In this document: in pieces, positions 1 to 12,178 of the stretch | Numbering within the stretch: the first letter of the stretch is position 1 | How the letters are laid out: each line of letters begins with the position of its first letter | Source of the DNA: Arenicola marina | Taxonomy: Eukaryota; Annelida; Polychaeta; Arenicolidae | Assembly (NCBI GenBank): GCA_964019135.1 | Contig: OZ025248.1 | Span: 52,445,670 to 52,509,669 of the forward strand | DNA: 64,000 bases | Reading direction: 5' to 3' | The notes under the pieces: generated by a model | Seen by the model: the letters and a program-made list of their open reading frames with translations, nothing else | Told to the model about the DNA's origin: nothing | Database searches by the model: none | Program-made: the position numbers and the translations under genes

Positions 1-1050
1 GACATGTAGCAGGTCCACTACATTCAGACATGTAGCAGGTCCACTACACCCAGACATGTAGCAGGTCCACTACATCCAGACATGTAGCAGGTCCACTACA
101 CCCAGACATATAGCAGGTCCACTACATCCAGACATGTAGCAAGTCCACTACATCCAGACATGTGGCAGGTCCACTACATCCAGACATGCAGCAAGTCCAC
201 TACATCCAGACATGTGGCAGGTCCACTACATCGAGACATGTAGCAGGTCCACTACACCCAGACATGTGGCAGGTCCACTACACCCAGACATGTAGCAGGT
301 CCACTACATCCAGACATGTAGCAAGTCCACTACACCCAGACATGTAGCATGTCCACTACATCCAGACATGTGGCAGGTCCACTACATCCAGACATGTAGC
401 AGGTCCACTACACCCAGACATGTAGCATGTCCACTACATCCAGACATGTAGCATGTCCACTACATCCAGACATGTAGCATGTCCACTACACCCAGACATA
501 TAGCAGGTCCACTACACCCAGACATATAGCAGGTCCACTACACCCAGACATGTGGCAGGTCCACTACACCCAGACATGTAGCAGGTCCACTACATCCAGA
601 CATGTAGCAGGTCCACTACATCCAGACATGTAGCAGGTCCACTACATCCAGACATGTAGCAGGTTCACTACATCCAGACATGTAGCAGGTCCACTACACC
701 CAGACATGTAGCAAGTCCACTACATCCAGACATGTGGCAGGTCCACTACATCCAGACATGTAGCAGGTCCACTACATCCAGACATGTAGCAGGTCCACTA
801 CATCCAGACATGTAGCAGGTTCACTACATCCAGACATGTAGCAGGTCCACTACACCCAGACATGTAGCAAGTCCACTACATCCAGACATGTGGCAGGTCC
901 ACTACACCCGGACATGTAGCAAGTCCACTACATCCAGACATGTAGCATGTCCACTACACCCAGACATATAGCAGGTCCACTACACCCAGACATATAGCAG
1001 GTCCACTACATCCAGACATGTGGCAGGTCCACTACATCCAGACATGTAAT
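1..1050. repeat. 26-bp minisatellite, about 40 copies
   Basis: Tandem units of about 26 bp built on the core ACATGTAGCAGGTCCACTAC followed by ATCCAG or ACCCAG. Units differ by a few recurrent substitutions (TAGCAGG, TGGCAGG, TAGCAAG, TAGCATG), and blocks of several variant units recur in the same order, which points to higher-order duplication. The array runs off the left edge of the window. It would lie in an intron of the minus-strand TULP4-like gene if that gene continues to the left. No coding content is apparent despite open frames. Confidence 0.95.
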
Positions 1051-2090
1051 GAACCCCCTATATATTCAGTGTGTAGACGGCCGACCAGCCCTATTGCAAT
1101 GTCCATCGCCGCATTGTGCCATATTCCATTCCACGGCGCCTCTATCTCCGGGCAGCCAAACCAACGTCTTCACTGCCACAAGGAGGGGGCGACGGAAAAC
1201 CCAATTTGATCAATGATTTTTGCTTGAGGTTCCCCGGCTCGGGCCCTGTACCGTTGATTAAGCTATGGAAATCCGCCCTTTCTCGAGGTGACCCAAATGT
1301 TGACTTCTCGTATGCAAGTCTTGAATGAGGGATTTTCCGTTTGAGTGACCGGGGATAAGGGTTACAACGGGCGGGGTGGCCTGAGGGACCGGCCGGAGGG
1401 AAGGAGGGGGGGGGGGAGGGAGGGGGGAGCAGGGCTGCAGCGGACTCAGGATCCTGGCCCAGAGATGATGGCCAAGCAAGTGAACAACTACTGCCCCGAG
1501 TGGCTCGCACGTGCTTTCAAGTGTAAGAACATGAACAATGGCGCCCCCACCCTCCTCATCCTCATTTTCCCTATCATGTCACTTGCCCCCTCACCCCCCC
1601 CCCCCCCTCCCCTGGCGCTCCCCCATTAACACCCATCCCGCCCCTCCCCTGACGCTCCCCCATCACCCCGCCCCTCCCCCATGTCCCCACTACACTGCTC
1701 GTCCCCTGGCGCTCCATAATGCCCCCCCCTGGCGCTCCATAATGCCCCCCCCCCAGTCCGCCCCTCCCTCATGTCCCCACCACCCCCGCCCCTCCCCCTG
1801 ACGATCCCCCATGCCCCCCCCCCAAGCCCGCCCCCTCCTCCATGTCCCTTTCACCCCGCCGCTCCCCCCATCACCCCTCCCCCCACCCCCAGCCCCGCCC
1901 CTCCCCTGATGCTCCCCCATTCGCCCCCCCACCCCCGCCCCTCCCCTGGCGCTCCACCATGCCCCCCCCCCCTCTCCCCCCCCCATTCACCCCCTGACTG
2001 CCCACATTGACATTACTCATCAATCCCGCGACTAACGAACGGCGCTCGGAGCCATGTTTGCGAATACCCAAGAGGAATGACCTTGACTCA
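1051..2090. other. Unassigned, C-rich low-complexity stretch
   Basis: No exon recognised. From about 1560 to 2000 the plus strand is almost wholly C with short CCCCTCCCC, CCCGCCCCTCCCC and GCGCTCC motifs, a loose degenerate repeat. Open frames here are proline or glycine runs caused by composition. Confidence 0.7.
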
Positions 2091-2109
2091 CCTTGAACCT
2101 ATAACATGG

Positions 2110-2510
2110 AACAAAGCGATTGGGATACCCGGGCTGGGACAGACCGCATGGTGAGATGGGATACCCGGGCTGGTACAGGCCGCATGGTGAGATGGGTACC
2201 CGGGCTGGTACAGACCGCATGGTGAGATCGATACCCGGGCTGGGACAGACCGCATGGGTGAGATGGGTACCCGGGCTGGGGACAGACCGCATGGTGAGAT
2301 GGATACCCGGGCTGGGACAGACCGCATGGTGAGATGGGATACCCGGGCTGGGACAGGCCGCATGGTGAGATCGATACCCGGGCTGGGACAGACCGCATGG
2401 TGAGATCGATACCCGGGCTGGGACAGGCCGCATGGTGAGATGGGTACCCGGGCTGGGACAGGCCGCATGGTGAGATGGATACCCGGGCTGGGGACAGACC
2501 GCATGGTGAG
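2110..2510. repeat. 35-bp minisatellite, about 11 copies
   Basis: Units of about 34-36 bp with the core ATACCCGGGCTGGGACAG then ACCGCATGGTGAGAT. Length varies by one or two bases between units, so every frame stays open without meaning. Presumably in the first coding intron of the TULP4-like gene. Confidence 0.93.
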
Positions 2511-3145
2511 AAGGAGGCCAGACGGTTGGGGAGAGGCCAGACGGCTAGGGAGGCCAGGGCGGGTGGGGAGGCCAGGCGGGTGGGGGAGGCCAGACGGGTG
2601 GGGAGGACAGACGGGTGGGGGAGGCTAGGCGGGTGGAGAGGCCAGGCGGTTGGGGAGGTCAGGCGGGTGGAGAGGCCAGGGCGGTTGGGGGAGGTCAGAC
2701 GGGTGGGTGAGGCCAGACGGGGTGGGGAGGCCAGACGGGTGGGGGAGGCCAGACGGGTGGGGAGGCCAGACGGGTGTGGGGAGGCCAGGCGGTTGGGGAG
2801 GCCAGGCGGTTGGGGAGGCCAGACGGTGTGGGGAGGCCAGACGGGTGGGGGAGGGTCAGACGGGTGGAGAGGCCAGACGGGTGGGGGAGGCCAGACCGGT
2901 GCGGAGGCCAGGCGGGTGGAGAGGCCAGGCGGGTGGGGAGGCCAGACGGGTGGGGGAGGCCAGACGGGTGGGGAGGCCAGGCGGGGTGAGGAGGCCAGAC
3001 GGGTGGGGAGGCCAGACGGGTGGGGGAGGCCAGACGGGTGGGGAGAGCCAGGCGGTTGGGGAGGTCAGACGGGTGGGGGAGGCCAGACGGGTGGGGGGGC
3101 CAGACGGGTGGGGAGGCCAGACGGGTGGGGAGGCCAGACTTGGGT
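2511..3145. repeat. 17-19 bp G-rich minisatellite, about 34 copies
   Basis: Short units GGGGAGGCCAGACGGGTG with variants (CAGGCGGTTG, CAGACGGTGTG). It abuts the 35-bp array directly at about 2511, so two unrelated arrays are juxtaposed. Non-coding. Confidence 0.93.
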
Positions 3146-3229
3146 AACTTGGAAGCTGGTCCCGTTAACCCATACAAACAGATATTTGCTTAGGCGGGGT
3201 TCCACCGAGGCACTGGCCGCTGGGCTTGG

Positions 3230-3350
3230 CAGGACAAAAGCAACAAAAGCCTGATGCCCTTCCGAGTGTGGTTAGCCCTGGGACATGGTACCACACTGCC
3301 GCTGCCCCCTCTCCTGTCCCACTGACACCATGTACGGGTAAAAGTATCCG
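3230..3350 (+). repeat. SINE 3' fragment
   Basis: The run ending in CCCTCTCCTGTCCCACTGACACC and then a GGTAAAAGTATCC motif matches the body of the complete tRNA-derived SINE at 33713-33962 (there CTCCCATTGACACGATATG and GGTTAAAGCGTCC). The tRNA-like head is missing. The fragment sits just downstream of the TULP4 exon donor, in its intron. Confidence 0.6.
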
Positions 3351-3389
3351 TTAAGTAGTAGTGTACAAAACACGCTGAAAAAAACTTAC

Positions 3390-3653
3390 CTCACTCCTGT
3401 GGCCACGAAGGTTGAAGTTACTCCTCGACGGCAACTCATAATTGCTGTTGCAATGAGCTGCAGTGAAGGTTACTCCAATGATGCCTCTGCTGTTACCCGT
3501 GGCCAGCCACCCCTCCTGGTAGTAGTTCAGCCTGTTTAGCTTCCAGCCCTGAGTATCCTCGGGTAAGTTGTCCGGGACTTTGCCCATCCATGACAGACAC
3601 TGAATGTTGCAGTCACTCCGTGTGGTGCCATTAGCCTCCAGGTAGGCATGCAT
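3390..3653 (-). CDS. TULP4: Tubby-like protein 4, first coding exon (partial gene)
   Basis: An 88-codon exon whose product begins MHAYLEANGTTRSDCNIQCL and contains YYQEGWLATGNSRGIIGVTF and FNLRGHRSE. This matches the start of animal TULP4 (recalled human: NILCLSWKG, EEGWLATGNGRGVVGVTF, INFNLRGHNSEV), including the start position. TULP4 carries N-terminal WD40 repeats, a SOCS box and a C-terminal tubby domain and acts as a cullin-RING ubiquitin-ligase adaptor; only the beginning of the WD40 region is here. The exon ends after GAG at a GTAAGT donor (GT at 3389-3388). Upstream, a TTTTTCAG at about 3779 could be the acceptor of the 5' UTR part of the exon. Later exons should lie to the left, beyond the arrays and outside the window. 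Confidence 0.88.
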
Positions 3654-3911
3654 TATCTCCGGATTCCACTCAGCTTATTATTGCACCAATACAGGCAAGA
3701 AATGTAACTTCATCTCCCCTTCTTTTATCCTCATTCACAAATGCAGCACAAATATCCAACAAAGAAGCGAACCGACCTCTGAAAAATGTGAAAAGAGGCA
3801 TGTAAAGTTAACACCTGCACTAGGAGGTTGACGGCTTTGTTTAGAAAAACGTGGATACTTCTCTGAAAGTTAACTTTGCACGAAATTGATATGGGAGCAA
3901 ACAAAGACTAA

Positions 3912-6533
3912 ATCCCCCCTCCCGCCCAGTTTAGGATTAACCTCCCTCCTTTCCTGTCACCAGATTAGGATGAACCCCCCTCCTGCCCTGTCACATGTTT
4001 AGGATGAACTCCCCTCCTGCCATATCACCTGTTTAGGATGAACCCCCCCTCCTGCCCTGTCACCAGTTTAGGATGAACCCCTCTCCTGCCCTGTCATCTG
4101 TTTAGGATGAACCCCCCTCCTGCCCTGTCACCTGTTTAGGATGAACTCCCCTCCTGCCATATCACCTGTTTAGGATGAACCCCCCTCCTGCCCTGTCACC
4201 AGTTTAGGATGAACCCCTCTCCTGCCCTGTCATCTGTTTAGGATGAACCCCCCTCCTGCCCTGTCACCTGTTTAGGATGAACCACCCTCCTGCCCTGTCA
4301 CCAGTTTAGGATGAACCCCCCTTCTGCCCTGTCACCTGTTTAGGATGAACCCCCTCCTGCCTTGTCACCTGTTTAGGATGAACCCCCCTCCTGCCCTGTC
4401 ACCAGTTTAGGATGAACCCCACTTCTGCCCTGTCACCTGTTTAGGATGAACCCCCCTCCTGCCTTGTCACCTGTTTAGGATGTCCCCCCCCCCCTTCTGC
4501 CCTGTCACCTGTTTAGGATGAACCCCCCTCCTGCCCTGTCACCAGTTTAGGATGAACCCCTCTCCTGCCCTGTCATCTGTTTAGGATGAACCCCACTCCT
4601 GCCCTGTCACCTGTTTAGGATGAACCACCCTCCTGCCCTGTCACCAGTTTAGGATGAACCCCCCTTCTGCCCTGTCACCTGTTCAGGATGAACCCCCCTC
4701 CTGCCTTGTCACCTGTTTAGGATGAACCCCCCTCCTGCCCTGTCACCAGTTTAGGATGACCCCTCCCTCCTGCCCTGTCACCAGTTTAGGATGAACGCCC
4801 CTCCTGCCCTGTCACCAGTTTAGGATGACCCCTCCCTCCTGCCCTGTCACCAGTTTAGGATGAACGCCCCTCCTGCCCTGTCACCAGTTTCGGATGACCC
4901 CCCCCCCCCTGCCCTGTCACCTGTTTAGGATGAACGCCCCTCCTGCCCTGTGACCTGTTTAGGATGAACCCCCCCTGCCCTGTGACCTGTTTAGGATGAA
5001 CACCCCTCCTGCCCTGTCACCAGTTTAGGATGACCCCCCCCCTGTCCTGTCACCTGTTTATGATAAACGCCCCTCCTGCCCTGTCACCTGTTTAGGATGA
5101 ACCCTCCCTGCCCTGTCACCTGTTTAGGATGACCCCCCCCTGCCCTGTCACCTTTTTAGGATGAATGCCCTTCCTGCCCTGTCACCTGTTTAGGATGAAC
5201 CCCCCTCCTGCGCTGTCACCAGTTTAGGATGAATGCCCCCCCTGCACTGTCACCTGTTTAGGATGACCCTTCCCCCCCTGCCCTGTCACGTGTTTAGGAT
5301 GAATGCCCCTCCTGCCCTGTCACATGTTTAGGATGAATGCCCCTCCTGCCCTGTCACCTGTTTAGGATGAACCCCCCTCCTGCCCTGTCACATGTTTAGG
5401 ATGAATCCCTCCTGCCCTGTCACCTGTTTAGGATGAACCCCCCTCCTGCCCTGTCACCAGTTTAGGATGAATCCCTCCTGCCCTGTCACCAGTTTAGGAT
5501 GACCCTCCCCCCCCCCCCCCCCTGCCCTGTCACATGTTTAGGATGAATGCCCCTCCTGCTCTGTCACCTGTTTAGGATGAACCCCCCTCCTGCCCTGTCA
5601 CCAGTTTAGGATGAATCCCTCCTGCCCTGTCACCTGTTTAGGATGAACCCCCCTCCTGCCCTGTCACCTGTTTAGGGTGAACCCCCCTCCTGCCCTGTCA
5701 CCAGTTTAGGATGAATCCCTCCTGCCCAGTCAACAGTTTAGGGTGAATGCCCCCCCTGCCCTGTCACCTGTTTAGGATGAACGCCCCACCTGCTCTGTCA
5801 CCTGTTTAGGATGAACCCCCCTCCTGCCTTGTCACCTGTTTAGGATGAATCCCCCTCCTGCCCTGTCACCAGTTTAGGATGACCCCTCCCTCCTGCCCTG
5901 TCACCAGTTTAGGATGAACGCCCTCCTGCCCTGTCACCAGTTTCGGATGACCCCCCCCACCCCTGCCCTGTCACCTGTTTAGGATGAACGCCCCTCCTGC
6001 CCTGTCACCTGTTTAGGATGAACCCCCCCTGCCCTGTCACCTGTTTAGGATGAACACCCCTCCTGCTCTGTCACCAGTTTAGGATGAACCCCCCCCCTGC
6101 CCTGTCACCTGTTTATGATAAATGCCCCTCCTGCCCTGTCACCTGTTTACGATGAACCCCCCCCTGCCCTGTCACCTGTTTAGGATGACCCTCCCCCCCC
6201 TGCCCTGTCACCTGTTTAGGATGACCCTCCCCCCCCCCTGCCCTGTCACATGTTTAGGATGAATGCCCCTCCTGCCCTGTCACCTGTTTAGGATGAACCC
6301 CCCCTCCTGCCCTGTCACCAGTTTAGGATGAATCCCTCCTGCCCTGTCACCTGTTTAGGATGAACCCCCCTCCTGCCCTGTCACCAGTTTAGGATGAATC
6401 CCTCCTGCCCTGTCACCAGTTTAGGATGAACCCCCCTCCTGCCCTGTCACCTGTTTAGGGTGAACCCCCCTCCTGCCCTGTCACCAGTTTAGGATGAATC
6501 CCTCCCGCCCAGTCAACAGTTTAGGGTGAATCC
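3912..6533. repeat. 34-bp minisatellite, about 75 copies, upstream of TULP4
   Basis: Units of about 30-36 bp with the core CCTGCCCTGTCACCTGTTTAG then GATGAACCCCCCT. Variants (ACCAG for ACCTG, GATGAATG, shortened C runs) recur in blocks, so parts of the array have been copied as multi-unit segments. At 2.6 kb it is the largest array in the window, and it lies about 260 bp upstream of the TULP4 start codon, in the promoter or a 5' UTR intron. Confidence 0.95.
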
Positions 6534-6539
6534 ACCAAA

Positions 6540-9500
6540 TGCTAGACAGTGTTTCAACATATATATATGGCTTACACATATACATGCATACAACACTGAA
6601 AAAAAAATCAAAATGTTTTGAACGGAAATGATGTATTTTGTGTATAACACAAAAAATTGCATGCAATAAATAATGGCATTTTTTTAAGCCATTTCTATGG
6701 CCAAACTGGTGCATCAATCACAGTGTTGGAAAGGGTGGCTTGCTATTGCACTAGGTCATCAAAATCTGGACATCACTGTTAACATTCAGTGAGATGTTTC
6801 TCTACAAGATTTAAAAAATCTTAAAGTTGCATGTGGAGCTCTTTCCCGCCAAAACTAATGAGGTCAAAATACATATAAGAATCATTCCTTGAATCATTCA
6901 AGACTTCTTTTATCTATACTCCACCGATACCAGACGGCCAAATAGTGCCTCTTAGCCTTGTCCGTGATATCAATTTACCACAAGTTTTCATTTTAGTGGT
7001 AAACGTCATCAGTTTGTGTGCTTCGCGATGCTTTGGTATAAGTAGCAGTGCCGCGACCGAGTGCTGTGGTGTCCCGGGATAGACACGTTTGCCACACCAC
7101 AGCGGAAACAGCGATGTTTATCCGGTTTCTGAATTTATAGAATGAAACAATCGAGTTTTCTGCAAATTTTGATATAAATTTCGCCTAGGCTTAGTTTTGG
7201 CGGGCAAGACCTCGACATGCAACTTTAACTTGGGATGGAAGATTGCTGCATGAGCAACTTTTAATGAAATTAGGCAGACACCCTATATGTAGGCAGTGTG
7301 TTGTGTTTGCTGAGCATGATCCAAAGTACTTGGTAGCTAGACCAGTCTTTGCAAAATTACTTTGACACTATCTATTGTTTTAATTCGCATAGTTTGTAAG
7401 TACAAAGATGTGTAACCAACAAGTTGGAATAGACTGCCTTTTCTTTGTATATAACATTACTGCAGTAAATCATATAAAATATATATTGTGAATGGCAATC
7501 TACAGGCCTATGACCTAAGATTTCGAAGAAAGGGCATATTTATTAAAAGTGTATACATGATAACAAAGGAATGGAGTAGGGAATATTTCAAAAGGGTTTG
7601 GGGGGGGGGGGGGGGGGGGACGGCTATTCTCTACAATAGTTGGTAGATCAGGGGGCATTACATTCACAAAATGTATAAATTATATTCTTAGTTATTTATA
7701 TATTTGCTCAATTAATAATGAATTATGATTAAACTGAGTGGATATGAAACAATAACATGTTTTGACTATCTAATTGGGTAATTGTAGAGCCCTGTACATG
7801 ACCTTAATCAGCAATAATCTCATAGGCCGCAAATAGCTAACCTCGTCATATGACCAAGTTTAGGGTGTACAGCTTATTGTAGAGGGGTATACTGTAATGT
7901 GACCAGTTATACTGGGGTGCATCTTACTGTAGACAGGTACAAATGTAGTCTGACTGCAGATGTTACACTATAGAGTGCATCTACTGATATAATTGTAAAT
8001 ATGACATTCACAAATTCAAAATTGCCCTCCCCCCCCCCTCAGTGTTGAATGAATGAATACATGACGACATTTGATGCCACCTTTGTGCACATACTGACAC
8101 ATACTGGATAGGGTGGGGCACCATGCAAGATGCTGTAACACTGTACGTGAAGACCATACCGTGTAGACCATACCATGCACGTTTATCTGTCCCCCTGGTC
8201 ACTATAATGAGATGAATAGCGTGTCAAACAATACCGGCACACAGATGAGTTATGATCGAGAAAAAACAATCCGAGATTGAAGTAGGTTCTGTTGGTTTGA
8301 AGATCAGTCTGCCACTGATCTCCAGACTGCGTGGATCGCTGCCTCACCGGTCAGACTGTCGGGAAAAGGCACACCATTTAACTGGGTGGAATCACTGAAT
8401 TCTTTATCCAAGCAGAATGTGTCACCGGGCTATCCAATATCCTTTTCAGCTTACAACGCGATGTATCGCGACCACATTCCATGTTTCTGTGTACGATATG
8501 AAAGGCATGTAACCGGTGAGTCTATCGCTCGTATTCCAGTGCATCCGCCCGAGGGTGGGGCGAGGCGGCAGCTAGTACAACTCTTTCGCTTGGCTTCGCC
8601 TCACTCGTCCCTTCAAACCTACATCTGCCTCTGTTTTGATTCTTCGGCAAATGTGTGCGCGCTGAAGTCATGTGACCCCGCAGTGTGATCATGTGACCGC
8701 GCGCACTCGTCTATCGACACAGTTTTACTTTCTGTCTGCCGTGGCCTGGTGGCCAACCCACCGCGGTTCTCGTCACCGATGGGTTGGCTCGCAGCAGCTC
8801 CTCGAGAGTACTATAGCTTTCATCGAGAGCGACGCGTTACTTCCACCTTATAGTGTACATGTAGGCCTTAAATGCCATATTAAACGTAACATGCAATAGT
8901 AGGCCTACCCGTAATAATAATAATAATATAGTACCTGTAATAAGATGGGGGGGACCCCCCCCGGGGGACCCCCCCCCCACCCCCCGCAGGTACGTCTGCG
9001 CACAAACACTGCGCGAATTCTCGAAAGAAATGTCCAGGAACGTCGTTTTTCAGATTCCCCAAGGAAAAAGAAAGATAAAACCTGCGTCTTGCTATAATTT
9101 TATCAGTCATGGATATGGTGCATCGATTATCACCTCCACAACTGCTGACAATTCTGTATTATCGCCCACGACAAAGCGGGCGATTGATGCCAGTATAAGC
9201 ATTTAAAAATCGATCAGGCAAAGTAAATCAGAGGAGGATCGAGGGCGGGGGGGGGTAGGGTTCCCCCACAGCGTATTCGAAACACAATAGGAACCCACCT
9301 GCTGGTTCCCCTGACACCTGTGCTAAATAATTATCAAGTTGTAGTCTTATTATAATCGCTAACAAGCAGCAAAATTATCGGCAAGTTAGGAAAACCAGTC
9401 CCCCCAAATCACACAGTAGACTGCCGACGTTCTCGGAATATATATATATAACGCCTTGGTGGCACTAACAGCTAGGCCTAATCTTTGCCGCAGCAACACT

Positions 9501-12150
9501 ACAAAATTACACATATTTAATGTCAAATATACCTGAAAGCATGAAAGGATACCACCAGGCTTTATATCAACTCGATTGATAGCGATCATCATATTTTTAG
9601 TTAACAGGGCGCCGCTGATCACGCAGACTGCGTAGTCGTCAGCGCAGTGGCAGCCCAACGTTACGCGCTCGCCGCATAGCGGCGCCACTACTCGCCGCAT
9701 TTTACAATGGGCGCGCGCCGTATGACCTATCTTGGTGTACTAATATCTTTGGTAATACCTTTCCCGATCTCCGCGATTGGCATCTGGGAATTTTTGGAGA
9801 TTCGCGATTGGCGGTTGGCAATTTTTGGGGATCGTTATCCGTACAATTCCTGGTTCAACGCGAAGACACTTTGGCAGTTTACCGCGATCCGTTATCCGCG
9901 AATTCCTTGATATTATAATATATTCGCGATATCATCATGTTTTTTGCGCGTCCAGCTTTAACATGTCATTTATTACCTGGGATGCGGCACCTGGGGCGAA
10001 TCTAGGGTGGCTAGGGGGTTGCTAGGGGGTTGTACCCCCCCCCCCCCTCCCCCCTTGGCAACTTCATTGAGCATACACTGTAAAAGACTGGCTTTCCGAC
10101 GAACTACATGCATCGCAAAGGGTCATTTTGTAGGCAACCCAGTGGCGGATCCAAGGGGGGGAGGGGGAGTTAGCAACCCCCCACCCCCCACCCCCCACCG
10201 GTTGAAAAAAGACAATTAGAGGACACCCGTGGCCATTTGCACCCCCCCCCCCACCCCCCTACCACACAGTCGCAAGTTATTTAGAAAGCAGGGAATGCTG
10301 CGAAGCAAATCATATTACTGGAACCAAAACAAAGCTGCAAATCCTTAGTCTTTCGCAGACGGACGGATTCCAACCAGTCTAATTTGATCACTTTATCGCG
10401 TTCAGCTATTCAAACGCTGTTGGCCAAAGCCATGTCAGAATCTAAAATTAGTACACAGTTAGCTGTTCTTATCATTTCATTATCCCTGCAATTCATTGCC
10501 TGGAGCCCGTATACCATCCCTAAAATAAGCTTTATCATTTTAAAGTTACTCATCCAGCAGTATTTTTCTTGGAAAATGTCAAAAAACTATTTTGATTGGA
10601 AATTATGTATTTATATTCTTAGCATAGAAGTACACCTATTGTGTGCAATAAAAACCCAGATATGTTGTTAATCCTCTTTTTTTGGCAAAATTAGTGCCTC
10701 CAATGTGAAAAATGTGGTTTTCTTGTGTACTAAGTCATCGAAATATGCACACTTCGGCAGTTTTATACCTTTAAACCATAATTTAAATAAAAAATTGCTG
10801 CATGAGCAGGTTGAAACATACTTTTCTGGCAGGTTTACTAGGACAATTTCAAAAAAAATTTTCAAATGGAAATGCCGACATTTCATTTACGTTTCCCATG
10901 CAGATGTTTAATAGGCGGAAAATGTCTGTTTAAATAACTTGACATCGATGTGACTCATTTTCTTTAAACTAAACCATATAGCTAAATATGAAATTAATTC
11001 ATAGAGCACGTAATATGAGGGTAGAACTTTAAAAGACGTCTAAGATAACCTCGTAGTTCAAGCTATTTACTTCCAATTGTACTTTTCCTGCCAGAGGGCG
11101 AAGCATGTGTAAAACTTTCTATATCAAGTAAAAGGGAGAAAACAATCCCCGGGGGTGGGGGGTTCCACGGGAATAAACCGAGCGGGTCTGCGTGGAACTG
11201 CGACATAGAGCGGGTCAACCTCTTCCGAGCGGATTTTGGCGGTAAAACGACCATACCGAGCGGATTTGAGCGGTAAAACGACCCTTTCGAGCGAATTTTT
11301 GAGGTGAAACGCCCCGACCGCTGAGCGGATTTTGGCGGTGAAAATGGGGGACGTTTCCGCGAAACCCCGTCAAACCCAGCAATGTATTAAGTACGCCCCC
11401 CCCCCACTCATCCGTCCTTCAATCACACATATAATAGGTACAAAGTACATGTATATGCAGACCAAGGTTACTATCGACAAATCGAACACAAAACACAGGG
11501 TGCGTCGGGGAACGGGCTAGGGTTGGCGGGTGGCGGAAATTTTCTCGTCCGGTCCGACGAAGCGACATCTAGCGATTTCAATGTGCAAGCACTCTCAGCC
11601 TTTGACTCACTCCGCCACGGCTCCATTATATATCAGCGGCTCTTGCGTAGCGCCACCGTGCGAACAGATGACATTTGTTGTAATGTGTTGTAACATTGAC
11701 CATTTCAAGTATGACGAATACCAATTAATGCTTAGCAATTTTTATTTATCGACCAGTTCCACTCACACAAACGTACAGGCAGTGACATCAGCAACACAAA
11801 TATCCGGTTTTAATTGTCTTTTTAAACAGCTCAGCGATACGTAACCTGCACAGTAACAATACAAGAACCTCCACAGACGTCGATCATGTTGACACCAGTG
11901 TCCACGGTACCCATGGTAAAGCTAGTCGGGTGCAATAACCAATGGCAGCGGCCATTCTCCTCTCTCTAGGGATCATTACCAGACAAAATACTACACAACG
12001 CTGAGAATGATTCAATGTCAAAGCCGCCCATACATCCCACAGATATTCACAGACAGTTCATACATTCCATGCAGGACTTCCACTTATCCAAGGGAAGACC
12101 TTCAACAAACGTTGAGTAGCGATGCTAACAAAAATATGATCATTTAAGTA
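6540..12150. other. Intergenic stretch without a recognised gene
   Basis: No conserved exon seen. Contents noted: a poly-G run at about 7600-7620; AT-rich stretches at 7400-8000; GC-rich, CpG-containing DNA at about 8500-8830 and 9600-9930 that could be promoter-like for TULP4; a GTGGCGGATCC element end at 10140; a degenerate dispersed repeat at 10530-10660 (TTACTCATCCAGCAG ... GTGCAATAAA), also present around 22290-22375 plus 24634-24670; and a short tandem at 11215-11345. Confidence 0.5.
11215..11345. repeat. Short tandem repeat, about 4 copies
   Basis: Units of roughly 30-45 bp around GAGCGGATTTTGGCGGTAAA, repeated four times with drift (GAGCGGATTTGAGCGGTAAA, GAGCGAATTTTTGAGGTGAA). Intergenic and non-coding. 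Confidence 0.7.
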
Positions 12151-12158
12151 TTTCACTG

Positions 12159-12178
12159 TTTATTATCATTCATTTATT
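12159..12178 (-). terminator. RPF2 polyadenylation signals
   Basis: On the minus strand AATAAA occurs twice just past the RPF2 stop codon: at 12178-12173, touching the stop, and at 12164-12159. This implies a very short 3' UTR. Whether cleavage happens here is inferred. Confidence 0.5.

Noticed and set aside
2475-3254. Long Gly/Arg-rich open frame
   Set aside because: It follows the 17-19 bp G-rich array; no conserved domain and no splice context.
9540-9700. Minus-strand exon starting MRRVVAPLCGERVTLGC and ending at a GTATAT donor
   Set aside because: GC-rich and exon-like at the front, but no family recognised and no acceptor partner found. It could be 5' UTR of TULP4; not supported enough to list.
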